A DNA stretch of 31,615 bases from Dipetalonema caudispina (GCA_013365325.1 JABVXV010000515.1:1-31615); one strand, 5' to 3'; shown: positions 1-11,693, counted from the stretch's first letter. Program-made: numbers and translations. Notes: generated from the letters alone by a model not told the origin.

Positions 1-98
<98 letters not shown>

Positions 99-136
99 CA
101 TTATTATTATTATTACTATTACTATTATTATTATTA
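1..136. repeat. (ATT)n trinucleotide microsatellite, interrupted
   Basis: The window opens inside a run of ATT units, perfect to about base 98 and then broken by single-base changes (atc, act). It is cut off by the window edge, so its full length is unknown. It has no coding meaning here. Confidence 0.95.
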
Positions 137-1309
137 GTGGGAGAATTAAGTAAACACTCAAAATATACCTTCCCTATCATTTTCCTTGTAAAAATCTTTA
201 CTAAAAACAGTTTAGAATTTCACAATGTCAGTTGCTCGGATCAGAGAAGTTAAAAGCATCGTTAGAAAGTGTGTAGTAATAAATTCGATTTCCTCTTGTT
301 TTTCCTATTTCCTACTAGTTATGGAAAGTTATATTACGGTTTTCGATCAGCTATATAATCTTTATTTTATTAAGATATTATATAACTTTTAACCTCTAAG
401 CTGACTCATAAATTCCTACTAAATAACAAATCCTTTGAGAATAATAATACTGCTTTATTTGGATATCCATTCAGTATATTTTGGATGGAGGATGTGTAGG
501 ATAAATTTTGCTTTGAAATATAATTCATGTTCAACTAAAGTTTTTCTAAACTTTTACCTCAAACATAACTGAATTGACGGGAATTACCCATGCTATGTAT
601 TCATGACGTTTGAAAATATTATATTGTTAAATATCTTTTTCTCATGATCGTTAGTTGTTGCAAATTTTGATGATTGGATCAATTAAATATTGTAAGATTG
701 CATTCGAAATTAAAAAGTTTTGAGGAGGAGTATTGATAGAAAGACGAAAAATGATAAAATGTGAATGAAATATGTTGATGACCAAGGAAAATTTTCCGAT
801 TATTTCAGCATGAAAACTATCATCTTTCTGATTCATAACGATTAATGCTTTATTATAGCTAAAAATCATTTCTTTTTAAATCTTTCTTTTTTTTTTTTTT
901 CTTTTTTCTTTCATCCTTTTCTCATCACGGTTTCTTTTTTTTTTTTTCCGGAATCATTTCTCTTGCACATCAAATTAACTCCGCCTTTATCGATATTGCA
1001 ATTGTTGCCATACCACTACTATCACAACCACTATCATCATTGCTATCAGTTTCCACTATCAACTGATAGTGATCATTATCATCATCATCATCATCATCAT
1101 CATCATTATCACTATCAATTAACTTCAAAAATTATTATTACTATTACAATTACAAACTACAACTATTAATTTAGCTAAGTATACCATTCTATTATTATGC
1201 TGTATTTTGGCTGTGATATCGATTTATTACTTGTTGGAGTATTGATAGTTGTTGACGAATAATCATATGATTCATTGATTAAAGTTATAACAAGTTGCGA
1301 CAATTGCGC
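137..1309. other. Noncoding upstream region of the receptor gene
   Basis: No convincing coding exon was found on either strand. The stretch is AT-rich, with T-tracts at about 888-910 and 935-950 and the ATC microsatellite at 1078-1108. It would contain the promoter of the receptor if the exon at 1310 is its true first exon. The short frames over the ATC run (His repeats) follow from the microsatellite. Confidence 0.5.
1078..1108. repeat. (ATC)n trinucleotide microsatellite
   Basis: Ten tandem ATC units, flanked by imperfect ATC/ATT units on both sides (about 1040-1150). In one frame this gives a His run, which is a composition artefact. Confidence 0.9.
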
Positions 1310-4300
1310 ATGGACGATGACACAAACTGTGTGCAAATTACCGAAGCAATCTTAGCTCGAGGTATCAATGATATTACAAGGTGAGTAATTCAGTAATCAT
1401 TAAAAATAAAATAATGATATGGTATTTGCAGCATTTAGTATCAACATATTTATTCGTTTTACTACTCTGTACTTTTGTCTTTGTTGCAACATTTGTTCTA
1501 TTTTATTCCAATCGGACATCTAAATCGTAGTATTTATGGGAAAAAAAAAAATTGAGAATTTCATATAATTGGCGATCAGATGGATTAAAGTAATGCTATA
1601 TCAACCATAGCAAATATTTAAATTGCTTATTGAAAGTTGTCGACATTGACCAAAAAAAAAAAAAAAAAAAAAAGAGAAAAATAGCGATAAATTTTGGCAA
1701 AATTCAATTTTACATTTATTCCTGTGATTGAAATAAGGAAAACTGATAAGTCTATCAAAATTATTCTCAAAAATTTCCTCAGCAAACGAAAATGTTAGAA
1801 CTACCTAAGTTTAAAATGATTTATGCTAACTAAAAATTAGTTTAATCTAGGCTAATTTAAATTTAACAAATACCAAAAAAAGTTAGAGTTTAAAATTATG
1901 GTAGTTATTTTTAAGCTCTTTTTATCCTCATTTTTTATAGTTTCTTTTTTCTTTTTTTTTTTTTTTCTTCAATATTTTAAATTTTTCAAATGATTTATAT
2001 TTAAAAGTAGCATAGGAAGTAAGAGATTTAACTCATAAAATGGAATATGTTAGAATTGAGCACTGACGTCAATGGAATGGCTAATTTCGATTTTCTACTA
2101 GCAAAGATTTTTCCGTATAGCATACTTGAAAAGCATTAGGACTCAACAAATATTGGATGAGATTTTTTTTTTTAGATACATCCGTTAACTGGAATTGTTT
2201 CTCTCACATAAAACATTTTAAAAGAAAAACTCTAAAATACAGGCCTGAATTGGTTTAAAAAAAAAAAAAAAAAAAGTATCTTAATATTTGGCCTAATTTT
2301 TTTTTTTTTTTTTTTTTTGAATAACATTATTTATTAAAGCAATTTTTAGGAAAATTCTCTGTTTTCTTTCTTTTTCAAATTAATTTTTGAATGGTATCAT
2401 TTAGTGAAAAGAAGAGAGTATTTTGAAGAATTTCGATAAATGAAATATGACTAAATTTGTTGATAAGGAAACGAATATATAGGACATTTTAACTTGTCAA
2501 ATATATAAGTTTGTTTTATCAATTAATATTGTAATATATTTTAAAAGTACTTAACTTTATTGAATGCTTAAATATACTTCAACACTTTTGAGAGTGTTAT
2601 AAGATCGTGAAAATAATTTAAATACTGAAGGATGAGGAAGAAAATAGGAAGTAACAATTGGTGCACTAAGGCTTGTTTACTGATATAATTATTCAAACAT
2701 CTATCCTACAAGTTGATTATATTGTCCTTTTCTTTCCTTTTTTTTTTTTCCCCTCCCCCTCCCTTTTTCCCTCTCTATTCAAATTTTTTTATAAGATGGA
2801 AAAAGTTCAATATTTTTGAATTAATTTTTATCAGAAAAAACGCTCTTTTATGTTTCAAAAGTATAAGAAAAGTGCTAATTAATAGCATCAATTATTTGTC
2901 GAATGAAATTAGTGGGTAAAATATTAAATAATTTCGATGGTGGATAATTCTGATATTTTAACTAGGCCAAGTAAATGATGGTGTATAAAGCAACTGTTAT
3001 ATGATTATTATCATATCTGATGAAATGATACAACACATATCTGATAGTACAATAAATTATTTCTTCGGATTTTATTCAATTACAATTTCTGATAATTTCA
3101 AGAAATGGAAAAAATGAGTAAGTGCAGAAATAATTCTTTCAAATGAACGAATATCTGAAATAATATGCAATATTAAAACAACAATGTATACTTTCCGATA
3201 TGTCAAATTTTCATCAAATTCAACAAACAATATTGATTGATGCAAAAATTTGTTGAAAATATTTGTGGAATTTTTTGCTTTCTTTGCAAATTTTTGTGTT
3301 TAATCACAAAATGCCATATGAAAGTTTTAGCTTTGGTCAGGAAATGGCATCATCAGCATTCATTCCAATCTGTTGGAATTTCAGCGCTATTAAGAGTTAA
3401 ATGCGTTGACATTAATTTGTATCAAATTTTAACATGAAACAATATTTAGCATTAAAAAAGGAAAAGCCAGATTAAAAGATAAGGCAATATCTTTTCTTAT
3501 GGAAATACACTTCGAATTTCAATCATTTCAGATTCGTAACTGCAAATCTTTTATTAATTTTTAAAAATAATTAAATTTCTACGAATAATATTACTCTTTG
3601 ACATTTACACAAAGCATTTTTAAATGAAATCATCCATTGATTAATTTGTTTAACCGATGGATAAGCTAGACCAGATAATGGTTTAGACCATTACAAATAT
3701 CAAAAGATTACATTTATCAATATGACATTAATGATAAAATCAGTTAGCTTTAGTCTATGTCACAACAAATCAGGAATTTAGTCAAGTACATTGATTATCT
3801 ATCTTTCGTTAATTGAAATGGTAATGCAAAATTCATTAAACAATTTTTTCGAATTCTTTATGATGATATTAATACTTCTTATAAAGCCGTTTAAAGTGAT
3901 CGTTAAATAGTTATGCCGTGTAAAATCTGTTTACTACCAATTTGATAACCAACCTTTTGCTTTGGAATTTTATCAATCTTAATTATTTCTTTGTAAAAAG
4001 TTTGAAAAAGATTTTTTTTTGAACTTCAAAAGATCGCTCACTATAAATGCTTATTATCTTCCTTGTACGATTGCCACAATTAATTTTTATAGTTCTTTTT
4101 TTTTTTTCTCATCGGAAGAGAAAGTATTAATATGAAAGTTTTGTTTTCATGTGATGACTACTGATTTATTCATTTTTATCAATGATTTTAAGAAGTATTG
4201 ATGGGAGAAACGAAGAGTTATTTCATGTAGCAAAATTAATTAATAACTAATTAACAGTATGTTAAAGCACTATCAAACACTAAAATCTGACAACACATTT

Positions 4301-7300
4301 TCTGATGAATATCAAAAAATCTAATAATTTGTGATATGTTATGATTTATTTCATATGTTAACAATTAATATCATATAATTAAGGCAATAAAGAATTTTTG
4401 TTGATACGCTTAATGAAGGAAATAAAATTAACCATCCATAACAATGGAAGGAATTTAATAAACATGTAAGGGTCAGTTGGGGTTAAGAGTTAGTTGTCCA
4501 TGATGAAGGTATTGTGTGAAGAATCGCTCACATTGCTTCAAAACATTCAGTTCTGAAAAGTTTGCATATATTAGATGATAAAGATCAAAATGATGGTAAA
4601 AAATTGTAAATTTCATTTTATAAAATCATCACAAATTAAACGATTGGATATGGTTTAATCTAATCGTTGTATTTTTCACTTTTGCATTTTTTGATAGTTT
4701 AAGTAATGGCACTAATACTTTAAATTTCCTGAATATCTGATAGAAATTGCATTAACCGATTATTCAGAAAATAATTTTCTGGAGTGTTTTTTTTTTTTTC
4801 TCCCGTATTCACCTCATATTTGACATATTTGTATTGCAAATTATTATGTGTACTTCTGAAAGTATTTACTAAATTAATTGGATTATATGAATTTATAATA
4901 AGAATTATCATTTCAGTTAAAATATCAATCATTTTAGTGATAGATGATTGAAAGAAAAAATTTGACAAGATAATTAATCATTTTTTTTTTTTATTTAAAC
5001 ATTTCATATGACAAAAATAAGTGTCAATATCATCATTGAAACACATCATTCAATTCCATATTAAAGATAACGAGATAAAAAAGAAAAAATGAAAAATGGG
5101 TGATTTAACTGGAATAGAAATTTGCAAATTTCTTTCTCGTTTTCTTTTTTTCATGTTATTTTGCAAAAAAAAAGAAAAAAAAAGAAAAATTTTTGGGATT
5201 TAGTTTGTCTGACTGAAGTATTGTTGCAAAATTTCGACCTGATGTTAATGTACTTCACGATAAACGATAACTGATTATTTGTAATCAGATAAGCAGTATT
5301 GAATTACAAGGATTTCTATCATCTAAATAACATCTGGCAATTACATTGAAACTAAAATGTTTCTTTTTTTTTTTTTCAATCAAAATTAGTGAAACTTTTT
5401 TGTTGCAAACAGAAACACAATGGAAATATGATATTACATGAATTGTGTTATATAATTGATATGATATATGGATGATGAACTAGTGATCTATTAAATGAAT
5501 TTTTTATCTTAAAGGTTGATTAGCTTTAATATTAAGCTAATCAAATTGAAATGCAAAAACACTGAAAGTTACATTTCAACATTCTTCTGTGTGAACGGCA
5601 AGCGTAACTTTTAATTGTGATAATTTCCAGAAAAAAAAAAAAGAAAAAAAAATGTAATATCTATAATAAATCCAAATTCTACTTGATTTTTTTTTATAGA
5701 TTTTCTATTTTCCTCTTTATTACTTATTTATATCTCAGTTTAAATACTCTTTGGGTAAGGTAAACAATTACCTATGACAAATTTACATTTAATTTCCAAT
5801 TAATAAACAGTATTTTTTTCCAAATTCAAACAAAACTTTCATCTATTCTTCTCTTTATTTAACTTCTTTCTTTCTAAATCTTCTTCATTATCTAAAACAT
5901 TACTATTTATTATTTTCCTTTTTTTTTTCTCAAAAAAAAAAAGAAAATTTTTTTCTTCAAAAAAGTAGAAAAAAAAAAAAAAAAAGTAAAAAAATGAAAA
6001 ATTCTTACAGATGGTTAACTATTGAAGTATTCTTCTCCTTACTTTATGGTCTTCTAATGTTTATTGGTATTATTGGTAATGGTAGTGTACTAATTGCATT
6101 TGTGAAAAATCGACGGCTTCGTTCAGCTCGAAATATTTTTTTGCTCAATTTAATCATTACCGATTTATTACTTTGTGTTACTGCTATACCTGTAACACCG
6201 TGGTATGCATTAACAAAAAATTGGACTTTTGGAGCTTTAATGTGTCGTTTAATGCCACTTTCCAATTCATGCTCCGTTTTTGTAACCAGGTAAATAAATT
6301 TTACCTTTTTCTTTCCCTTTTTCAATTATACTTGCTGTTTTTTGTTTATTTTAATCTGACACTTAAAAATGATAAATTTAAGCTTGTAAAATAGGTAATA
6401 TTTCGGACGAGAACAATTAAAAGTGATAAGAAAATAGATAAGTAAAAGTTATCTATTGGAAAATATTGATAAAGTGATATGGGTGATAAACTGATATCCA
6501 ATTATTTCTAAGCTTTGATAAAGATAAAGATGCTTAAGTATTTTATTTGTAGCGAGGAAATCGTGAAAATGTACCTGATTTGAAGTATAATGTAAGAAAA
6601 AAAAAAAAAAAGCCGGATGATTATATTTTTTCATACCGGATCAGAGCTTTTTTTTTTTTTTTTTTTTTTGTCTCATTATCAAATTACAACAATTAAGATA
6701 AGATTAATTGTTATTTTTACAATTCTAGTTGGAGTTTAACGGCTATAGCAATTGATAAATTTGTGCATATTATGGGACCAATTCGGGCACCTGTATCGAT
6801 AAGTCAAGCAAGCCTAGTTACTGGTTTTGTTTGGGTTGTCAGTACTATGATCAATATACCATATCTTATGAGTTATGAGCTTGTTGATGGTGCATATTAC
6901 GTATCAAATAGTACCGCACCATTTTGTGGCCTTTTTTGTGATGAAATTAATTGGAACGGTGAAACACCTCGACGTCTCTATGGATCAGCTGTTGTTTTAT
7001 TACAGGTAAATTTGTATGGGTTAAATTTATATCACTAATATGGGATATTCATTTGAACCAATTGATCTAATCAATAGTATGGTAGTATTTCTTTTTATGT
7101 TAAAAATTGATCACATAGAAATGAAATCGTTTTTGTTATTATTATCAATAAGCTTTTTCTAAATTATATTGAAATATAAATAAAAATTTTTTAGTTTGTT
7201 ATTCCGTTAACAATTATAACATATTGCTATACACGAATATTAGCGAAAGTGGCCAGGGATATGATTATTCAAAATGTACAATTCAGCAAAAGTTTATCAA

Positions 7301-8447
7301 TTGCTCAACGTGAAGAAGCAACAAATCGAAGGAAACGAGTGAGTAAAACAAATTTAAATTTTGTTTGAAACATTGAATAAGATTAGAAAAATTAGAGATA
7401 AATTAGAGACACAAATTGTGTATACAAATTACCGAAGCAATCTTAGCTCGAGGTATCAATGGTATTACAAGATGAGTAATTCAATAATCATTAAAAATAA
7501 AATAATGATGTGGTATTTGCAGCATTTAGCATCAACATATTTATTCGTTTTACTGCTCTGTACTTTTGTCTTTGTTGCAACATTTGTTCTATTGAGAATT
7601 TTCACTCATTATTGTCTAGCAACAAAGTTTGAAGAAAATATTAATATTTGTTGTAATTTCATCTGAAATTTGTTGGAATGAAATTTTACGCCAAAGAAAT
7701 AAATTTAATTTAGCTAAAGACGATTTATTTACATGTATTTAGGAAAAGTAATGTTAAACTTTGAGCAATCTACAAATCACCAATGATATTTTATAGATTG
7801 ATTGGAGTTTCAAATTTTGAAAGGAAAATAGAAAGATTTGAAATTGACCCTTCTCAAAATATATTATTTATAGGTCAATTATATACTTATTGGTATGGTA
7901 ATTGCATTTATCGGATGTTGGCTTCCTCTTACTGTTGTTAATGTACTCAAAGATTTTAGTAAGTTTTTAATTTTTCCTCTTTAGCTCTTTAGCATGCAAA
8001 ATAAGAAAATTTTGAGAAAAGTTAAACAGTTTTAAAATGAAAATAAATCTGATAATTGCATTTTTATTCTTTTAATTCATCACTAAAATATTGCTTGTAA
8101 TTCGATCTTCTTTCATTCAAATAAGAAAAATGTTATTTGAGAGATTTAGATTTTGAGCAAAAGATTAGAAATAAAGGGATGATGATCTTCTGTAAGTTTT
8201 AGAATTGGAGCCACAATTTCTTCTGGAACAACCATTCTTTTGGCCATTAGTAGCACATGTTATAGCAATGTCAACGGTCATTTGGAATCCACTTCTATTC
8301 TTTTGGCTAACAAAAAGGAAGAAATCACAAATGCCTCGTTTCAGTGTTTCATTTAATCTTTTTGGTACAACCACTTCACGGAATAATTCAATGAATCGCA
8401 AATCATGCACATTTCGCTCCATTCATACGTATAATTCCGCTTGGTGA
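1310..8447 (+). CDS. Rhodopsin-family GPCR, NPF/NPY-like neuropeptide receptor (nematode NPR type), 6 exons, 366 aa
   Basis: Predicted exons: 1310-1380, 6011-6289, 6729-7005, 7195-7338, 7874-7958, 8203-8447; all phases join and the frame ends at TGA 8445-8447. The body shows the class A layout: TM1 with GNGSV (N47), TM2 with NLIITD (D75), TM3 Cys102 and IAIDKF (126-128, a DRY variant), paired cysteines in loop 2 (APFCGLFC), TM6 with CWLP (272-275), TM7 with IWNPLLFF (N314-P315). The TM7 lead-in AHVIAMSTVIWNP resembles nematode NPR receptors for FLP/NPF peptides. It would act in the plasma membrane through G proteins. The first exon is inferred: its ATG follows an in-frame TAA, it ends AG|gtgagt in phase 2, and the body exon has a good acceptor (ttcttacag) requiring that phase. 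The alternative is an ATG at 5994, which gives a nearly absent N-terminus and reads through that acceptor. The family call is strong; the ligand and exon 1 are inferred. Confidence 0.8.
1319..1500. repeat. Dispersed repeat copy 1 (receptor exon 1 plus start of intron 1)
   Basis: This 182 bp segment matches 7408-7591 with seven single-base differences, all transitions, plus a 2 bp length difference near the left end. It covers most of the proposed receptor exon 1, its gtgagt donor at 1381, and about 120 bp of intron 1. Sequence outside the segment does not match on either side. Confidence 0.95.
2725..2776. repeat. 52-base uninterrupted pyrimidine tract
   Basis: The plus strand contains only C and T here, with a poly(T) core and C-rich blocks. 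Homopurine-homopyrimidine mirror-type tracts can adopt triplex structure, but there is no direct sign of function. Frames across it read as Phe/Pro/Ser and are not coding. Confidence 0.9.
5516..5544. repeat. Perfect 11-bp inverted repeat, 7-base spacer
   Basis: The arm TTGATTAGCTT (5516-5526) is exactly complementary to AAGCTAATCAA (5534-5544), with spacer TAATATT. It lies about 470 bp upstream of the receptor body exon. It could form a hairpin or be a protein-binding palindrome. Confidence 0.85.
7408..7591. repeat. Dispersed repeat copy 2, inside a receptor intron
   Basis: This 184 bp segment lies in the intron between receptor exons at 7195-7338 and 7874-7958. It duplicates 1319-1500 in direct orientation. 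The duplicated exon lacks the ATG region, and the donor has changed from AAGGTGAGT to AAGATGAGT, so it should not splice as exon 1 does. It reads open through 7361-7666, including a hydrophobic stretch, but this is probably coincidental intronic sequence. Confidence 0.95.
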
Positions 8448-10435
8448 AATATTTCACTTTTCTCAAATGTAACCAAAATAGCTCACTTTTTCCATTGATA
8501 TTTGCAATCGAAAGATCAATTAAAAGTTAATTAATTTGTTGGATAAATTATCTGTCAAAATTTACTTCCACAATCTGAAAAGATTAATGTCATTTTTTTT
8601 TTTTTTTTTTTTGGAATGGGTATAGTAAAGGTAATGATAATTATTAATTAGTGCTATATTAATATGAAATTTTATTAAGCTTATATTAATGTGAAATAAA
8701 TATTTATTATCATTTGGTATAGAAATATCTGGTAACCATTGTTGATACTATTGCAGTACGCTAAGCAGAGAATTATCCAGCAGAAATGATACATCAAAAT
8801 CACATCTCAGGAATGGATTAGCAAATTCGAAAAATTATCTAACCGTAGAAATGGAACAATTGATATGAAATAAAATGGATAACGATGTGTAGATACAAAT
8901 TAATGCATGAACTTGCTCAAACAAATGATATGAACTTGAAGAAATTCATCTAATTGGGAATTTATCAATCAGTCAATTTGTGATCGAAATAGGATGAAGA
9001 ATTTTGACTGAGAATATAATCTACTTGGTGATATTCCTCTTCATATCACTGCAATCAGTCAGTTTTTTTCTTCTACAACAAAATGCTCAATTTACTGTTT
9101 TAATTGTTGAATTCATTTGTCTATAATAGTCCTTTCTTGAAATTTTGAAGAAATTAACATTGTCAACAACTGGTACAACAATAATTTCAATCAATTTCAA
9201 AACAGTTGTTTGTAAATTATTGAAAGATTTCATCTATTTGAAACTATCAAACCTTATCACAATTATAAATTGATAGGATAAGATAATTCAAAGCATGTAA
9301 TGCATTATAATTTCCAATCGTATAAATTAGGATTAACATACATGTTTTATATGTAAACATGTTGAATATACCTCTATCACTTTTGCTTAATCGATCAAAC
9401 AAATTATTAAGTTATTGATACGTACTACTACACTGATTGTAAACTTTTTTTTTTTTTTGTATATATTGTGCTACTAAAAATTCATATGAACATATGTATA
9501 TAATATAAGAGTCGATTTATATTGTGATAGAGATGAGATCGATTATTTCTCAAGTATCCTAGTGTATCCTACTTTACGGTTCATGATCACCTTATCACTT
9601 GATATTGATATAAGAATTATTCCATCTCAAGAATTATTTAAATTGAAAGAAAGAATAGCTTCTAATTCTTTGATTATGTTACAGTATAAGATTGGTGAGA
9701 ACAATAACTCCTCCACTGATAACTCTCAGAAATCGGAGCGTTTTAGTGAGGGATATCGTTAAAAATAATTAAAATACTATTAAAAATGCAGTGCACAAAA
9801 AGCAAAATTAATTCTTTCGTTCTAGTTTAAATACTGTCAAACGATGATCATTTGTGGTTAATTCATATTTTATGCTTCCTGCGATAGCATTGAAAAGAAT
9901 AAAACAGCAAGAAAGTCTTTATAAAACGATAAATTTTGCAAGTTAAGTAGTTTCAATGAAGCTTATCAACAAAATCTACACCGCTTATCAGTCTATAACT
10001 CTGCAGAACAAGTCAATGCATTTTTTTCTTCAATTGTGATAACCGAACAACGTAATAATACAGAATAAGAAATGTAACTAATTTATTAAATATTTAGTAT
10101 ACTGTAGAACTGAACGAAAAAATAAAAAACCTTATAGAAATATACAAGGAAAATATGCTTTACATGACAGTGACTTCATGTGACATCTAACCTAACCTCG
10201 CCTAATCTTTTCCACATTTATACAAATTACTCACAACAACCTTATCGTTACAGTATTTTAAAGTGTCAACTTTTGCATTTGCTAAAAGATTTTTTCATCC
10301 TGTCAATACTTCTTCGCTGCATATGTTCAGGTAACTAAACCGGTTAATTTGAGTTTTGAAAAGTTATTTTGAACTAAGGAACCTCATTTAACTTACAATC
10401 CATTATAGAATTATTCTTAACTTAAATATGAATAG
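8448..10435. other. Intergenic region after the receptor gene
   Basis: AT-rich DNA, with a long T-tract near 8595-8612. A 67-codon plus-strand frame at 9562-9762 has no recognisable motif, no good start and no convincing splice borders, so it is not called. Near 10186-10206 there is a short CCTAACC-like run, too short to be telomeric. Nothing else was seen. Confidence 0.5.
8695..8700 (+). promoter_or_regulatory. Candidate poly(A) signal of the receptor gene
   Basis: An AATAAA hexamer lies about 250 bp after the receptor stop codon and is the first exact match downstream. Cleavage-site position is not visible. Confidence 0.45.
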
Positions 10436-10861
10436 GTCCCACAGTCCTACACTATATTTGAAGCAAGACTTAAAAAGCTTCAAAATTTGAACCGAGATTT
10501 GCTGAAGTATCTGGGCGACTTATTACATGCGATACGCAACTATTAAACAACGAAATTTTAAATAAAAAATAGCGAAAAATGCAGATTTATAAGATTTACA
10601 GAAAAAGCCATAAGAACTTTACTGCTAATTGAAGATGAAGTGGCGTAGGCGTTGAGTGTTCAACTTCTGCATATGATGGTCTGAAGAAAAGAAATCACAG
10701 ATCTAGAAAACGTCTGAGAACTCCGTCCTTATCAAGAAAGAAATGCTGAACGTCTCGAAAACAATAATAATAATGGTATTAATAATAATAATAATAATAG
10801 TAATAACAACAAATTTCAACAACGACAACAATGGACAAAACATTGTGGCACTAACACTTAA
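10436..10861 (+). pseudogene. Decayed coding frame, coiled-coil then Asn-rich, possibly Gag-like
   Basis: One frame of 142 codons retains protein-like sequence although five internal stops interrupt it. It begins with a heptad-like helix (for example EARLKKLQNLNRDLLKYLGD), continues through another Leu/Glu-rich helix, then runs into an Asn-rich tract from an AAT repeat (10764-10822), followed by Gln/Arg-rich residues. A helical region followed by a low-complexity linker is common in Gag proteins of BEL/Pao retrotransposons, but no zinc knuckle, protease or reverse transcriptase was recognised. The retroelement reading is inference; any dead coiled-coil gene would look similar. Confidence 0.4.
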
Positions 10862-10978
10862 TTAGGGAAGAATACTTCAGACAATTAGTGCATGAAAGCT
10901 TGAACAGTAATTAAATATTACCAGAGAATCTGATAAACCTACTTCTTAACAATGTAATCTTTCGAACGCACAATACTT

Positions 10979-11220
10979 AGCATGCATGCCTTGTTGAATC
11001 CATTACTGACTTAGCAAACAATACAGAGCGGCCGCTATCACAAGAAATTTGTCCCATCATAAACCAGCTTTATGGTGAACAACATACATTAACATCGGAA
11101 AACGTTAGCGATTCCTGTATCCCATATGTTTTTACCAACAGCAACATAAGATATTGTTGTAAAACTTGTTTTTTATTGAAGATAAAAGAGAATATGCACC
11201 GACGAAGAAGTATGTAATTT
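10979..11220 (+). pseudogene. Protein-like open segment, part of the decayed region
   Basis: After a TAG, a plus-strand frame stays open for about 80 codons until TAA at 11216-11218. It reads like protein in its first half (for example ITDLANNTERPLSQE and IINQLYGEQHTL). The base composition is more mixed than in the flanking intergenic DNA. There is no in-frame ATG near the beginning and no recognised family. It probably belongs to the same broken unit as the segments on either side, or it could be an unrecognised exon. Confidence 0.3.
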
Positions 11221-11239
11221 CTTAATAGAAATTACATAC
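11210..11239. repeat. Perfect 12-bp inverted repeat, 6-base loop
   Basis: GTATGTAATTTC (11210-11221) is exactly complementary to GAAATTACATAC (11228-11239), with loop TTAATA. It sits where the open frame at 10979-11220 ends. It may be a hairpin or a trace of an insertion; its left arm also contains a donor-like GTATGT. Confidence 0.85.
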
Positions 11240-11319
11240 TATTCTGCTGATATGAGGCTAGAACGTGTGCATAAATGGGATGCGTAGAAACTATACAAAG
11301 AATGAAGATTGGGAACTAA

Positions 11320-11675
11320 AAAAGTGCATGTTTTCAAGGAGGAAGGCAAACTGGGAATTTTTTGAACTTCGAGGGTCGAGTTTGGCATAATAGTATAAAA
11401 GAGGAAAGAGAAGCATTTCAACAACGATCCAAAGACCGAAAGGAATGTCTAGAATGCTACGGAAACTTACCACGATATACACATTATGCAGACTTATTAG
11501 TCTGGCGGAGAACAAGGACATGCAGAAATCTTCTTGCCTTGACATGCTAGCAGCTGGTGGATAACGAACTGGAACTGATAGAACAAAAGAGGATAGTTAT
11601 AACAATCGTATGGTTACATTTCAAAAACATCGAGAATATCTTCGAACACTCAAGTAATCTTGGTGATAGCTTATA
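11320..11675 (+). pseudogene. Protein-like frame with one internal stop, part of the decayed region
   Basis: A plus-strand frame is open from just after a TAA for 76 codons to TAG at 11548-11550, then continues another 41 codons to TAA. It is rich in charged residues and Cys (for example SKDRKECLECYGN, ADLLVWRRTRTC). Immediately upstream, a different frame (about 11278-11380) is also protein-like, which suggests a frameshift near 11350. No family was recognised. The pattern fits a gene accumulating lesions, though multi-exon coding sequence cannot be excluded. Confidence 0.35.
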
Positions 11676-11693
11676 AGCCTTTGTTGTTCTTAG

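Larger units (their letters stand above)
1381..6010 (+). other. Long intron 1 of the receptor gene (noncoding)
   Basis: About 4.6 kb without a supportable exon on either strand. It holds many poly(A)/poly(T) runs (for example 1653-1672, 2257-2274, 2299-2318), a 52-base pure pyrimidine tract at 2725-2776 and a perfect palindrome at 5516-5544. If the gene really starts at 5994, this is 5' flanking DNA instead. Nothing else was recognised. Confidence 0.5.

Noticed and set aside
963..1169. Histidine-rich open frame
   Set aside because: It is the translation of an ATC microsatellite and lacks any coding context.
2713..2919. Phe/Pro-rich open frame
   Set aside because: It reads across a pure pyrimidine tract; composition alone explains it.
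8165..8422. Minus-strand open frame
   Set aside because: It is antisense to the last receptor exon, which encodes TM7 and the cytoplasmic tail.
10186..10206. CCTAACC/GCCTAA-like run as a telomeric trace
   Set aside because: Only two or three imperfect units; far too short to support an internal telomere repeat.
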